DNA of 64,000 bases from Sanyastnella coralliicola (GCF_030845195.1 NZ_CP132543.1:3613501-3677500), one strand, 5' to 3'. Numbered from the stretch's first letter, positions 33,543 to 43,831 are shown. Translations and numbers: made by a program. Notes: a model not told the origin generated them from the letters alone.

Positions 33543-36500
33543 ATGCGTTTGTTAATCACTCTCTTAGCGATGGTTTCGCTGTCACTCAACGCACAACAGG
33601 AGATCAATCTGAACACCTTTGCAACGCAAGGCGTTGATGACACCGTGGTGATCAATGAGGTTGACTCTGATAGTCCTGGTACTGATGTGTTAGAATTCAT
33701 TGAACTGTATGGTCCAGCCAGCTTTCCTCTTGATGGATATGTGGTGGTACTGTACAACGGATCGAGCGATCAGAGCTACGGAAGCTTTGATCTTGATGGT
33801 ATGTCTTTAGACGAAAACGGATTCTTTGTTTTGGGTTCTGCTGCAGTACCAAACGTTGACATGATTATCAACGACAACACGCTTCAGAATGGTCCGGATG
33901 CGATTGCCTTGTACCAAGCGAATGGCGATGACTTCCCAACGAACACCGCAATTACTTTCGACAACCTCGTTGACGCGGTGGTTTATGAAACCAACGATTC
34001 AGATGACGAAGGATTACTCGCACTATTGAATGAAGGCGAAGGTCAGGCGAATGAATCGGCGAACTCAAACTCAGGTGGCGATGCGGTTGCTCGAATCCCT
34101 GATGGTGGAGCGCCGTTCATTACAAGCACCTATGTAGCTCAGGAACCGACTCCTGGCTTTACCAACGAATTGCAATGTGACGGAGGAAGCATTGGCTTCG
34201 AAGGAATTGAAGAATCAACAACAGAAATCTGTGTTGATCAAGAACCATCTATTCTTGAGTTCAACTTCATGAACACCACGCCTGATGCAGATTACTACTT
34301 CGTCTTGGCGGATGAGAATAACAACATCATTTCTATCCTCCCTGGAAGCAGCTTTGATTTCCTTGGGCAGCCAGAAGGCGTAAATCACGTATGGGGTCTT
34401 TCAGCTATGGGAGCGCTTGATGAGGAAACAACAGGAGCTGGCTCTCCCGTTGAAGGGCTTGACGCGGCAATGTGTGCCGTTCTTTCAACCAACTTCTTGA
34501 CCATTAACAAGGTGAACTGCATCCCACCAAACTGTGATGGAGGAACCATTTTCGTGAACGGTTCAACAGAAGGGGTGGCGATTTGTGTGAACGGATTCGA
34601 AACGGTTGTTCAGATTAGCCAGATTACTGACACCGAAGAGCAAGAGTACCTGTATGCACTCACAGATTTCTTCGGAGAGATCATAGAGGTATTTGATTTT
34701 GACGAGTACGATTTCGGAGGCTTTGACCCAGCGGTCTGCCTTCTTTACGGAGTGGCTTACACAGGAAACCTTGACACCGAGTCGATTCAACCCGGTGAGC
34801 CAGTAGGACAGATTTCTTCTGACGACTGTGTTTCAATTTCTGAAAACGCGATTGAGATCAACAAAGTGTTGTGCTCGGAAGACATTGGTTGTTCTGACCT
34901 ATTCTTCTCAGAATACATTGAAGGAAACTCACAGAACAAGGCGCTTGAGATTTACAACCCAACACCTTTTACGATTGATTTGAGTGCTTACTCGGTATCA
35001 ACCTATAATGACGGATCGATTGTGGCGGTAAACACCCTGAACATGTCAGGTATGCTCGAGCCAGGAGAGGTGTACGTTATCGGAAATTCAAATGCGAACC
35101 CACAGATTACTGCGGAGTCAGACATCTTCAACAACGTGACCTTCTTCAACGGAAACGATGCCATCGTGCTTCGCAACAACGGAGTAGAAATCGACATCAT
35201 CGGAATCGTCGGAGAAAACCCAGGAAAGGCCACACCATGGGAAGTAGACGGTGGAGCAGGAAGCCTTGGAGAGCACACGATCGTTCGCTACCCAACGGTA
35301 ACAGAAGGGCAAACAGATTGGGACATCGCTCAAGACGAGTGGCAAGCCTACCCACAAGACACTTTTGGGTTCTTGGGAGATCACACCGTGGTTCCATGTA
35401 ACTACCCAGAAGTACCAACGCTAGGATTTAGCACGGCGAACATCAATGTGGTCGAAGGGAATTCAGTGACGGTCACTGTAAACATCGCCTTCCCGATTGC
35501 GGAAACAGACGTTCAGGTAGTATATGCTGGAGGTTCAGCGACAGAAGAAGTAGACTTCGAAAATGAGATGCCGGTGGATATGACCTTCCCAGAAGGTGAA
35601 TTCGAAAGCATGAGCTTTACTTTCAACACGATTGACGACCTAGAATTAGAAGGGGCAGAAGACATCATTATTGAACTTCAGGAAGTCAGCGAAGCAGAGT
35701 TTTTGATTTCTTCTTTGATTGTAACGATCCTTCCTTCTGACGACATCATTCCAGTGTACGACATTACAGAGGTTTCAGGAAATAGTGAAACCTTATCTGC
35801 AGATTCTCTTGGTGTTGTTTGTGAACTTCGAGGCATCTCACATGGCCTGAACACCAATCCTGACGGGGTTCAGTTCACTTTGATTGATGACACGGATGGA
35901 ATCAATGTGTACCACCCTGAAAACAATTTCTCGTACGATGTGGCAGAAGGTGACAGCCTACACATTATCGGAACCATTGATCAATTTAGCGGGTTAACGC
36001 AGATTGTTCCTGACACAATCATCCTCATTGAAAGCGGCTTGGATTTATACGAACCGCAACTCGTGGATGAGCTGAATGAAACGACAGAGTCAAACATGAT
36101 CCAATTGAAGTGTATGGAGATTGTAGACCCTTCTGAATGGACGAATAGCGAACCAGGGTTTAGTGTAACTGTAACCGACGGTAGTGACGAGTTCGAACTC
36201 CGAATTGATGCGGATACAGACATCTTCGGTACTGATGTGCCGGAAGGGGTGTTCTCCATCTTTGGTATCGGCGGTCAGTTTGATTCAAGCGAACCGTTTG
36301 ATGATGGTTACCAGATCTTACCACGTTACTTGGCAGATTTGAGTACGCCAGTATTCGCGTCATTCGACGCACCCGCAACGGCTGAGGTAGGAGAGGAGAT
36401 CTCTTTCGCGAATATGAGCGAAGGAGCAGCGAACTACCTATGGGACTTCGGTGACGACACCACAACCCAGGAAGAAGGGCCGAGTCATACATATACGGTT

Positions 36501-36842
36501 CCTGGAACCTACACCATAACGTTGACCGCTTTCGATAGTGAAGGTATTTGTCAAGACCAATTCACCTTCGTGATTGAAGTAGGGATCGATAGTGTAGATG
36601 AACTCGACGCGTTGGAGTTGATCGCCTACCCGAACCCAACGAACGGACAAATGACCGTGAAAGCGAATACGAGCATTGACTTGATCCGTGTTTTTGACGC
36701 CACAGGTCGCGTAGTGGTGCAAGAAGCTGGAGCAGGCAACATGCTTGTGAATCTTGACCTAAGTCAACTAGCCCAAGGCAGCTACACCATGGAAGTGAAC
36801 GCTGCTGAGCATAGATCGGTGATGCGCATCATGGTGAAGTAA
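33543..36842 (+). CDS. Large T9SS cargo protein: lamin-tail domains, Calx-beta, PKD, type A sorting domain
   Basis: 1099 residues. Signal peptide to about residue 18 (SLNAQQ). A lamin-tail-like domain starts at VINEVDSDSPGTDVLEFIELYG (split as VINEVDSD, then VLEFIELYG, about 36-60) and a second at FFSEYIEGNSQNKALEIYN (about 457-475). A Calx-beta domain lies at about 625-735, an OB-like beta domain at about 745-935, a PKD domain with YLWDFGDDTTTQEEGPSHTY at about 965-990, and a type A sorting domain over the last 75 residues (IAYPNPTNGQMTV, VFDATGRVV, ending MRIMVK). Lamin-tail domains often accompany secreted nucleases in Bacteroidota, but no nuclease domain is seen here. A strong terminator follows. 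Confidence 0.87.
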   Translation: MRLLITLLAMVSLSLNAQQEINLNTFATQGVDDTVVINEVDSDSPGTDVLEFIELYGPASFPLDGYVVVLYNGSSDQSYGSFDLDGMSLDENGFFVLGSAAVPNVDMIINDNTLQNGPDAIALYQANGDDFPTNTAITFDNLVDAVVYETNDSDDEGLLALLNEGEGQANESANSNSGGDAVARIPDGGAPFITSTYVAQEPTPGFTNELQCDGGSIGFEGIEESTTEICVDQEPSILEFNFMNTTPDADYYFVLADENNNIISILPGSSFDFLGQPEGVNHVWGLSAMGALDEETTGAGSPVEGLDAAMCAVLSTNFLTINKVNCIPPNCDGGTIFVNGSTEGVAICVNGFETVVQISQITDTEEQEYLYALTDFFGEIIEVFDFDEYDFGGFDPAVCLLYGVAYTGNLDTESIQPGEPVGQISSDDCVSISENAIEINKVLCSEDIGCSDLFFSEYIEGNSQNKALEIYNPTPFTIDLSAYSVSTYNDGSIVAVNTLNMSGMLEPGEVYVIGNSNANPQITAESDIFNNVTFFNGNDAIVLRNNGVEIDIIGIVGENPGKATPWEVDGGAGSLGEHTIVRYPTVTEGQTDWDIAQDEWQAYPQDTFGFLGDHTVVPCNYPEVPTLGFSTANINVVEGNSVTVTVNIAFPIAETDVQVVYAGGSATEEVDFENEMPVDMTFPEGEFESMSFTFNTIDDLELEGAEDIIIELQEVSEAEFLISSLIVTILPSDDIIPVYDITEVSGNSETLSADSLGVVCELRGISHGLNTNPDGVQFTLIDDTDGINVYHPENNFSYDVAEGDSLHIIGTIDQFSGLTQIVPDTIILIESGLDLYEPQLVDELNETTESNMIQLKCMEIVDPSEWTNSEPGFSVTVTDGSDEFELRIDADTDIFGTDVPEGVFSIFGIGGQFDSSEPFDDGYQILPRYLADLSTPVFASFDAPATAEVGEEISFANMSEGAANYLWDFGDDTTTQEEGPSHTYTVPGTYTITLTAFDSEGICQDQFTFVIEVGIDSVDELDALELIAYPNPTNGQMTVKANTSIDLIRVFDATGRVVVQEAGAGNMLVNLDLSQLAQGSYTMEVNAAEHRSVMRIMVK

Positions 36843-36863
36843 GAAAAGATTGCATTCAATGAA

Positions 36864-36887
36864 GCCCTGCAATCGCAGGGCTTTTTT
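36864..36887 (+). terminator. Rho-independent terminator after the 1099-residue cargo gene
   Basis: Perfect 7-base stem GCCCTGC/GCAGGGC with loop AATC, followed by six T residues, 21 bases after the stop. Confidence 0.93.
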
Positions 36888-36942
36888 GTTCCTTCTATTG
36901 TGGAAGTCTGACAATTAGATTTCATTTGATGAAAATTCCGTC

Positions 36943-37509
36943 ATGCTGCGCAGAATACTCGGTTTCTTTCTGAACGGGATCATTTTCATTGTTCCCATCG
37001 CCATTACGGTGTTCATCATCTATCGACTTTTCGTTTTCCTTGATGGGCTTTTGCCTGTAGAAAAGCAGTTCCCTGGTTCTGGGTTAATCATTCTTGTAGC
37101 TGTTGTTACCCTGATTGGTTTCTTGGGATCAACCTTCGTTGCCACTCCGATTCGAAACTGGTTCAATTCCTTGATTGATCGGATTCCTTTGGTGAAGACC
37201 TTGTACTCTTCCATTACGGATTTACTATCGGCTTTTGTTGGCCAGAAGAAACGATTCAACCAGCCGGTTTTAGTCAAGCTTTCGAGGGAGTCAGAACTCG
37301 AACGCATCGGCTTTGTTACCGATGAAGACCTATTGCTTTTGGATAGCCCAGAAGGGAAAGTGGCGGTGTATTTCCCGCATTCCTATAGCTACACAGGCAA
37401 TGTATTTATCGTTCCAAGATCCAACATTACACCGATCGACAAGAACTCATCTGAAGTAATGAAATACATCGTGTCAGGTGGAGTTGCTGAAATAGACGAA
37501 GAACCATGA
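36943..37509 (+). CDS. DUF502 family membrane protein
   Basis: 188 residues with two membrane helices (about 9-33 and 46-68), separated by a short loop, and a C-terminal soluble domain (about 95-185) containing LLLDSPEGKVAVYFPHSYSYTG. Length, topology and the segment RIPLVKTLYSSITDLL fit the DUF502 family, whose function is unknown. It overlaps the EamA transporter gene by 4 bases (ATGA), so the two are an operon. Confidence 0.88.
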   Translation: MLRRILGFFLNGIIFIVPIAITVFIIYRLFVFLDGLLPVEKQFPGSGLIILVAVVTLIGFLGSTFVATPIRNWFNSLIDRIPLVKTLYSSITDLLSAFVGQKKRFNQPVLVKLSRESELERIGFVTDEDLLLLDSPEGKVAVYFPHSYSYTGNVFIVPRSNITPIDKNSSEVMKYIVSGGVAEIDEEP

Positions 37510-38426
37510 ATTCCCGCACGAAAAATCTGTTGTTGATGCACGTGATCGTGCTCATCTTCGGCTTCACTGGAATCTTAGGAAAGTTGATTTCGATTGATGC
37601 GGTGCCCTTGGTTTTTTGGCGATGCGCCATAGCTGCCGCCGCACTTGGATTGTTTCTCGGGTTCAATGGTAACATGAGGAGATACGAACCCAAAGTCGTT
37701 CTCCAAATGGCCGGTATTGGATTGGTGGCAGCTGCTCACTGGATTACGTTTTTCGCCGCGATCAAAGTCTCGACTGTATCGGTTGCATTAGCTACTTTGG
37801 CGTCTTCAGCGCTTTTTGTAAGCATCTTCGATCCCTTGGTCACCAAACGAAAACTTGACTACCGAGAGATTATTCTAGGGGTACTGGTGATTGTTGGTTT
37901 GATCTTCATCTTCAGCTTTGAAACGCAGTACAAGTTGGGGATTCTATTAGCACTGATAAGCGCATTTCTCGCGGGAGCATTTAGCACCTTCAACGCGATC
38001 CAAATCAAACATCGAGATGCGGTAAACATCAGTTTCTATGAGATGCTCTCGGCAACGATCGGTGTATTGATCTACTTATACGCCACCGGAGGAGTGAATG
38101 AGGAGCTCGTAGAATTGAGCCGTGAAGATTGGACATGGTTGCTTCTATTAGGAACCATTGCCACCGCGTTCGCCTTTGTGATCAGTGTTGAGGTGATGAA
38201 GGTGCTTTCACCGTTTACTGTAGCCCTCACGATTAATTTGGAACCCGTCTACAGCATCTTGCTTGCGCTGCTCATATTCGGTGAAGAAGAGAAAATGACT
38301 TCGGGGTTTTATCTCGGCGCCATTATCATTTTGGGCTCGCTATTCGTTGACGCACTCATGAAAAGAAAAGGGTCTGAGGCGAAGAATGACATTGGGACCT
38401 TAGACAGCGAAGAAACGGGCGGCTAA
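37506..38426 (+). CDS. EamA/DMT-superfamily transporter
   Basis: 306 residues with ten predicted membrane helices in two homologous halves (two EamA repeats, about 8-140 and 152-285). Typical features: conserved Trp-Arg after the second helix start (FWRCAIAA), the loop after repeat one, and NLEPVYSILLALLIFGE at the start of the last helices. Likely exports or imports a small metabolite; the substrate cannot be told. It runs 27 bases past the end of the convergent hemW gene. Confidence 0.92.
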   Translation: MNSRTKNLLLMHVIVLIFGFTGILGKLISIDAVPLVFWRCAIAAAALGLFLGFNGNMRRYEPKVVLQMAGIGLVAAAHWITFFAAIKVSTVSVALATLASSALFVSIFDPLVTKRKLDYREIILGVLVIVGLIFIFSFETQYKLGILLALISAFLAGAFSTFNAIQIKHRDAVNISFYEMLSATIGVLIYLYATGGVNEELVELSREDWTWLLLLGTIATAFAFVISVEVMKVLSPFTVALTINLEPVYSILLALLIFGEEEKMTSGFYLGAIIILGSLFVDALMKRKGSEAKNDIGTLDSEETGG

Positions 38427-39524
38427 ATCATCAGCAATCATCCAAAAGGGTTCCGCTACACGGAAGCGATTTTCTTCACGAATTATTTGACCTCGCTCTA
38501 GCGCCTGTTTCCACTCTTTGGGTTCCACCATTGAAGGGTTCGTTCCGAAGTGTGTATTCATTTCTTCCAAGTTGATGCCGCGTGCTGTTCTGAGACCGGT
38601 CATCAATGACTCATTGTATCGATCAAGAGGGGAGAGGTCTTCGGTTTCAAAGTACGGCGCGTCTTGAAGGAGCGCATTGATATACTTGCGGTTGTGACTG
38701 ACGTTCCATCGGCGTTGTCCATTCACGAATGAGTGAGCGCCAGGACCAATTCCGAGGTAGGGCGTGCCTTCCCAGTATGATGAGTTGTGTTGAGCTTTAT
38801 GCTGATTTCGAGCAAAGTTCGAGATCTCGTAATGCGAGAATCCATGTTTTTGAGCGAGTGAACAGAGTAGTTCATATTCATGCGCCAACTGTACTTCTGG
38901 TGCGATGGGCGCCTTGCCCTTGCGCACTTGATGTCCGTAGGCCGTGCCTTCTTCTACGGTCAAAATGTAGGCTGAGAAGTGATTGATGTCTAAGCTAAAC
39001 AGGTGGTTGAGGTTTTCTTCCCACTCTTTTCCTTTCCACAAGGGAACGCCATAGATCAAATCGACGGTGAGCGAATGAAAGCCGGCATTTGTAGCACGGT
39101 CAACAGCACGTAAGGCTTCTTCAGCATTGTGCGCTCGGTTCATCCACTTCAAATCGCTATCGCGGAATGACTGGATTCCGATAGAAAGGCGGTTGATTCC
39201 TGCTTCTTTCCACGCGGCCAACTTCTCTGGAAGCAAGTCGTCAGGGTTGGCCTCTAAGGTAATTTCAGCGTCAGGGTTCAGGGAAGCGTTCGAGCGGACA
39301 AAGTCGATGAACTCCCGAATCGAGTTTGGAGACAAGATGCTTGGTGTTCCTCCTCCGAAGTAAATGCTGTTGATGCCGCCCTCGGCTTCATCTATGCGCA
39401 GGCGAAGTTCCTTAAGCATAGCGCGCTGCATATCCTCAGCAGTATCCATGACAGTGCTGAAATGGAAATCACAGTAGTGACACGCTTGTTTGCAGTACGG
39501 TATGTGCAGATAAATTCCCGCCAT
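38400..39524 (-). CDS. hemW: Radical SAM protein HemW (heme chaperone, coproporphyrinogen oxidase-like)
   Basis: 374 residues. The radical SAM cluster motif CKQACHYCDF (Cys at about 11, 15, 18) starts after YLHIPY. Further HemW hallmarks are IYFGGGTPSIL, ITLEANPDDL, LSIGIQSFRD and YEISNFA, and a C-terminal HemN_C domain. HemW binds heme and delivers it to membrane proteins; older annotations call it oxygen-independent coproporphyrinogen III oxidase. Cys-x2-Cys followed by Asp-Phe and the short length fit HemW better than HemN. Its start shares one base with the stop of the M1 peptidase gene (TAATG), so it is translated with it. Confidence 0.93.
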   Translation of the reverse strand: MAGIYLHIPYCKQACHYCDFHFSTVMDTAEDMQRAMLKELRLRIDEAEGGINSIYFGGGTPSILSPNSIREFIDFVRSNASLNPDAEITLEANPDDLLPEKLAAWKEAGINRLSIGIQSFRDSDLKWMNRAHNAEEALRAVDRATNAGFHSLTVDLIYGVPLWKGKEWEENLNHLFSLDINHFSAYILTVEEGTAYGHQVRKGKAPIAPEVQLAHEYELLCSLAQKHGFSHYEISNFARNQHKAQHNSSYWEGTPYLGIGPGAHSFVNGQRRWNVSHNRKYINALLQDAPYFETEDLSPLDRYNESLMTGLRTARGINLEEMNTHFGTNPSMVEPKEWKQALERGQIIREENRFRVAEPFWMIADDLAARFFAV

Positions 39525-42100
39525 TATTCTAATTCGCTCAAGACCCCTTGAAGTGAAGGGTTTTCTTCGTTTTCAAGCAGGCGTGCATGCAGTTCTCGAG
39601 CGTCTTCCAAGACGGGATTATCTACGCCCTCCACAGACATTGATTCCAAATGGACGATCACTGCATTGAGTAATCGGTAGTTTGAAACATTGACCCACCA
39701 AACACCAGGGTCCGCGGAAACTTCTTCAACCAATGAAAGGGCTGATCGACAGGTTTCGGCATTTTGGGTTTGTAGGTAAGCGGCGTACTGCTGTAGTAAG
39801 CCGTACTTCATGAACGGCGACTTTTCTCTGATTTGCAGCTCAAAGAATGATTGGTGTGAAGGTTCGCCAGAGGCAATATACACTTCGGCGATAGCCTCAA
39901 GAACATCACTAGACTCAGAACCAGCCATGTCATTCGCATAGCCAACGGCTTTTTCCATATTGACACTCGCCAACGCCTCGAGGGACGCTGCATTGATGAA
40001 GTAACTGCGCTCTTTCTCGATACCCGCGATGAGGTCAGCTTCTGTGATAAGCTCAGGAGCATCTTCAGCTAAGAAGCGAATGGCACGTGATCGCGTGCTC
40101 GTTTTCGGATCGTTTTGAGCAATCAACTGAATTTCCTTCAACGCCATATCCGAAATGGTGTCTAATTCTGAAAGAAGGCTCATGCTCTTCGATCGAATGT
40201 ACCAATGAGGATCGCTTAGCGCGGCCTCCAGAATCATGGCGTGTTCTTGCTTTGGATCCTTATCAATGTGTTCCAAGACTTCCAAGCGGTGACGGAAGTC
40301 GCCTCCTTTCATGAATTGTTTAGCCCACCAGTCTTCAGGTTTGCGGTCATCCCTTTCACAAAGCAGTGCGCGGTTCGCGTCAACATCAATCCAACTCGGC
40401 TCTTCGCTCACGTCAAATCGGAAAACTTCTTCTTCTTGAGAGACCATGATTTCATGACGAACAACATCATCTCCGTAGTAGATGTCCAATTGCACAGGGA
40501 AGCTGTACAATGGATTGTTATCTAGGTTTTGAGTCTGCTCCACGACCACTTGCATTTGCTTGAGCGAGTCATCGTAGAAGTAGCTGTAAGTCAATTCAGG
40601 GTGTCCTGCCTGGTAGAACCACTGGTCAAAGAACCAGTTGAGGTCTAGTCCGGTAACATCTTCAAATGCATGACGCAGCTTGTCGGCTTCGGCATCTTTG
40701 AAAGCGTTCTCTTTGAGGTAAACATTGAGCGACTTAAAGAAGGCGGAATCACCCACTGTGCGACGAAGCATATGTAAGATGCGCCCTCCCTTATTGTATG
40801 AGTGCGCGTCGAACATATCCTCCTTATCGTCATATTCAAAACGAATGAGTGGAACGCGCTTCGTACGCGCTTCATTGATATAACCACGCTCACTTTGCCA
40901 ACCGCGGAAGTCAGCCTCGTCTACTCCGTTTTTGTATTCCGCCCATAGGTACTCACCATAGGTGGCGAATGACTCGTTCAGCGGAAGGTGTGACCAGCTT
41001 TCACAGGTCACAAGATCACCGAACCAATGGTGGAACAGCTCATGTGCAATCACGTCTTCATAATCATAGTCGAGCAGCTCGCGGTCTGTTTGATTTAGGA
41101 ACTCACCGTGAATCACCGAGGTGGTGTTCTCCATGGCACCAGAAACGTAGTCGCGCACGATGATTTGAGAGTATTTATCCCAAGGGTACTCGTAATCGAG
41201 CACATCGCTATAGAACGTCAGCATTTCTGGGGTGTTCCCGAAGATGTTATAGGCGTAATTAGCATAGTCACGCTCGACATAGTAATTCACAGGGATTTCT
41301 GCGCCATTGGCCTTTTCCCAGCTGTCATGCGCAATGATGAAATCTCCAGCTGCCATCATCGCAAGGTAAGGAGGGTGAGCGAGGTCCATCTTCCAATAAT
41401 CAGTGCGCGTGTTGTCGGCGTTGAAGTTGCTGTAGATGAGCGTCCCGTTCGATAGCGTTTGGAACTCTTTGCGCACAGTCATGAAAATTTCTTGTGTCAT
41501 GCGCTCCGCAGGGGTATCAATGGTGGGGAACCATACAGAACTTGACTCCGTTTGCCCTTGGGTCCAGACTTGGGTTGGCTTGTCTACTTCGGAGCTATCA
41601 GGGTTGATGAAGTACAGCCCTTTCGCATCGGTAATGGCTGCGCTTCCTTGCGCTTCGAATTCATCCGGTTTAGCAACGTAATCAATGCGCAAGGTGTATT
41701 CTTCGAATCGACTGTATTTCCGCGCTAGCGAAATGTCAAGGAACAAACCGTCATACTCAAAAGTCAAAGGCGTTTCCACAGAATCTAGAAGAACCACGCT
41801 GTTGATGTCCATGCCTTTGGCATCGAGAATCAAGCGATCAGAAGGGTAGAACCAAGGTTTCAGCGTGAGCTCAGCCACCCCGTTTAGGTAGCGGTTTTGC
41901 CAATCGAAACTAACGTCGAGACGTGTGTGAAGAAGGTCGTGCACCTTCTTTTCGGTTGGACGAAGCTCACGAGGCTTTTCAGGGGTGATTTCTATTTCAT
42001 CGAGAACGATCTCAATGGGTTCTGGAGCTGTAGTTTCACGGATGACACCACAGGCTGCCAGCAAGAAACACAGAGATAGGGGAAGGATAATTCTGATCAT
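39524..42100 (-). CDS. M1 family aminopeptidase, lipoprotein
   Basis: 858 residues. Lipoprotein signal with lipobox LLAAC (Cys17). M1 hallmarks: the substrate-binding GAMEN box (SGAMENTT), the zinc motif HELFHHW followed 18 residues later by the Glu ligand in NESFA, and the Tyr of the catalytic domain downstream. A C-terminal HEAT-like helical region (about 620-850) follows. It removes N-terminal amino acids from peptides at the cell envelope. One exact 13-mer lies in the N-terminal beta domain at 41718-41730. It is coupled to hemW by a one-base stop/start overlap. Confidence 0.94.
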   Translation of the reverse strand: MIRIILPLSLCFLLAACGVIRETTAPEPIEIVLDEIEITPEKPRELRPTEKKVHDLLHTRLDVSFDWQNRYLNGVAELTLKPWFYPSDRLILDAKGMDINSVVLLDSVETPLTFEYDGLFLDISLARKYSRFEEYTLRIDYVAKPDEFEAQGSAAITDAKGLYFINPDSSEVDKPTQVWTQGQTESSSVWFPTIDTPAERMTQEIFMTVRKEFQTLSNGTLIYSNFNADNTRTDYWKMDLAHPPYLAMMAAGDFIIAHDSWEKANGAEIPVNYYVERDYANYAYNIFGNTPEMLTFYSDVLDYEYPWDKYSQIIVRDYVSGAMENTTSVIHGEFLNQTDRELLDYDYEDVIAHELFHHWFGDLVTCESWSHLPLNESFATYGEYLWAEYKNGVDEADFRGWQSERGYINEARTKRVPLIRFEYDDKEDMFDAHSYNKGGRILHMLRRTVGDSAFFKSLNVYLKENAFKDAEADKLRHAFEDVTGLDLNWFFDQWFYQAGHPELTYSYFYDDSLKQMQVVVEQTQNLDNNPLYSFPVQLDIYYGDDVVRHEIMVSQEEEVFRFDVSEEPSWIDVDANRALLCERDDRKPEDWWAKQFMKGGDFRHRLEVLEHIDKDPKQEHAMILEAALSDPHWYIRSKSMSLLSELDTISDMALKEIQLIAQNDPKTSTRSRAIRFLAEDAPELITEADLIAGIEKERSYFINAASLEALASVNMEKAVGYANDMAGSESSDVLEAIAEVYIASGEPSHQSFFELQIREKSPFMKYGLLQQYAAYLQTQNAETCRSALSLVEEVSADPGVWWVNVSNYRLLNAVIVHLESMSVEGVDNPVLEDARELHARLLENEENPSLQGVLSELE
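41718..41730 (+). repeat. Iterated 13-mer TTCCGCGCTAGCG, copy 5
   Basis: Exact copy in the M1 peptidase gene (coding strand reads Ser-Leu-Ala-Arg-Lys), flanked by TT and AAAT as at copy 2. Confidence 0.8.
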
Positions 42101-42206
42101 AGATCGCGTTCTATGAGTACAAACATCGTTAATCAGCGCTAGTTCTGTTCAACCGCCTGTCAAGATTGCTTCAGCTATTTAGTAGTTTAGCGGAAAATTC
42201 TTCGAG

Positions 42207-42716
42207 ATGTCGAAAGTCACAGTAAACGGAAAAGATAGTTGGGAATTCGAGCAGAGCGCTACGAAACTCCTTATCGACGGTGTAACCAACGACGCGGTGG
42301 TTGAGCCGATTTCTGACACGCAACTTATGGTGAAGCCAGGTGGTGGGGCACGTCAGTTCGTTATCGACATCATTGAAGTAGATCACGAAGCGAAGAAAGC
42401 AGTGTTGAGCATTGGGTCTAGTCGTTACGAAGTAGATCTAAAATCAGAGCTTGACCAACTTCTCGAGAAAATGGGAATGGGAGCAGGAGCCGGAGCATTG
42501 CAGCGTAAAGTGAAGGCACCAATGCCAGGACTAGTGATCGACGTGATGGTATCTCCAGGACAAGAAGTTCAGAAAGACGAGCCGATCTTGATTTTGGAAG
42601 CCATGAAGATGGAAAATGTCATCAAAGCACCACGTGACGGCGCCATCAAAGCCGTTGGCGTTGAGAAAGGTGCAGCCATCGAGAAAAACGCCCTTCTGAT
42701 AGAATTCGAATCATAG
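42207..42716 (+). CDS. Biotin/lipoyl carrier protein (biotin carboxyl carrier subunit)
   Basis: 169 residues. The C-terminal half (about 95-168) is a biotinyl domain with the modified Lys in EAMKMEN (about residue 133), preceded by KAPMPGLVIDVMVSPGQ. The N-terminal half is the extension seen in acyl-CoA carboxylase carrier proteins of Bacteroidota, joined by a short Gly/Ala linker. Likely the biotin subunit of a propionyl- or acetyl-CoA carboxylase whose other subunits are not adjacent. A hairpin GAACGCT/AGCGTTC follows at 42721-42746 without a T tract. Confidence 0.92.
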   Translation: MSKVTVNGKDSWEFEQSATKLLIDGVTNDAVVEPISDTQLMVKPGGGARQFVIDIIEVDHEAKKAVLSIGSSRYEVDLKSELDQLLEKMGMGAGAGALQRKVKAPMPGLVIDVMVSPGQEVQKDEPILILEAMKMENVIKAPRDGAIKAVGVEKGAAIEKNALLIEFES

Positions 42717-42847
42717 GCGGGAACGCTTTCCTTCTTTTTAGCGTTCTATACACACAAGCGTGTGAAAAATAAGCGAGCGGCTCCGTGGAGGGCCCTGTGC
42801 TAGTTGTACCTTTATTTTTTGACGTACAGCACGCGAAAAGCTGTGTT

Positions 42848-43831
42848 ATGACCAGATTTACAACAATACTCATCCTGTGTCTTTTGAGTGGTTTTCAGAC
42901 CCTTGCTCAAGACTGTGGATCGCCTACGCTACTTTGCGCAGAAACTTCAAACCCGGATTCGCTGACGAATGCGGCTCCTGTTGCTTTCAGCTGCATGGAT
43001 GCCCTCTACACGAATTACTACAGTTTCTCTACGAACACCAATGCCAACAACACAGGCAATGTCACGCTTTCAGTGAGTGGCATCGATTGCATGACCAATG
43101 GTGGCAATGACACGATCCAAGCGATCATCGTAGAAATACCAGCAGGAGGTGACCCGTGTCAACCGATTAGCTACGTTCAGGTTTCTGACTGCTTATCGGA
43201 TACACTTGACTTTTCCTTAGAAAGTGATGACCTCTCGGCGAACACCGACTACATCGTGATTCTGGGTACGAACCATGACCCAGCGAACGGGCCATGTGAC
43301 TTCAACGTCAGCATTGACGGTCCAGCGGTGGATATCAACGCATGTTGTGATCAAGAGATTTCCCTCGGACAGAGCGCTACGATTAACGCCAGTGGGGCAG
43401 AAGCGATTCCGGGATACTCTTGGAGCCCGGCATTGACACTTGACACTGCTATTGGTAACGAAGTTGTAGCGATTCCAAATGAAACAACGGAGTACACCGT
43501 AACAGGTTTTGTTGGTGATTGCGAGGTGACAGACATTGTGACGATCATCGTGGGCCCACCCGTCGGAATCCCGAATACGATCACACCAAACGGCGATGAA
43601 ATCAACGATCTCTGGAAGATCAGTGGAATCTCTGATTTCCCGAATGCCCAAATCACCGTGTTTGATCGTTGGGGGCAAGTGGTGTTCAAAGACATTGGAT
43701 ACGCTGAACCTTGGGATGGAACAAATCGCGGAAAGAGACTTCCAACAGCGACTTACTACTACGTGATTGAGCTGAATTCAACAGACATTCAAATTGACCC
43801 GATTACCGGCGCAATAACACTGGTGCACTAA
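42848..43831 (+). CDS. T9SS cargo protein with CHU_C (type B) C-terminal domain
   Basis: 327 residues from the ATG at 42848 (MTRFTTILI); the frame is open further upstream, but this ATG starts a clean signal peptide ending near TLAQD. A Cys-rich N-terminal domain with CGSPTLLC and later CDFNV lies at about 22-165. A short Ig-like segment at 170-235 leads to the gliding-motility-associated C-terminal domain (about 240-327): TITPNGDEINDLWKI, VFDRWGQVVF, WDGTNRGKRLP and TYYYVIEL. Secreted by T9SS and probably surface attached. Its stop overlaps the start of the PorP/SprF gene (TAATG), which points to a dedicated partner. Confidence 0.87.
   Translation: MTRFTTILILCLLSGFQTLAQDCGSPTLLCAETSNPDSLTNAAPVAFSCMDALYTNYYSFSTNTNANNTGNVTLSVSGIDCMTNGGNDTIQAIIVEIPAGGDPCQPISYVQVSDCLSDTLDFSLESDDLSANTDYIVILGTNHDPANGPCDFNVSIDGPAVDINACCDQEISLGQSATINASGAEAIPGYSWSPALTLDTAIGNEVVAIPNETTEYTVTGFVGDCEVTDIVTIIVGPPVGIPNTITPNGDEINDLWKISGISDFPNAQITVFDRWGQVVFKDIGYAEPWDGTNRGKRLPTATYYYVIELNSTDIQIDPITGAITLVH

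Noticed and set aside
33338-33757. A minus-strand open frame spanning the gap between the two divergent cargo genes.
   Set aside because: It overlaps the start of both well-supported genes and has no signal peptide or domain.
42721-42746. Hairpin GAACGCT/AGCGTTC after the biotin carrier gene as a terminator.
   Set aside because: Loop of 12 bases and no T tract downstream; at most a weak structure.
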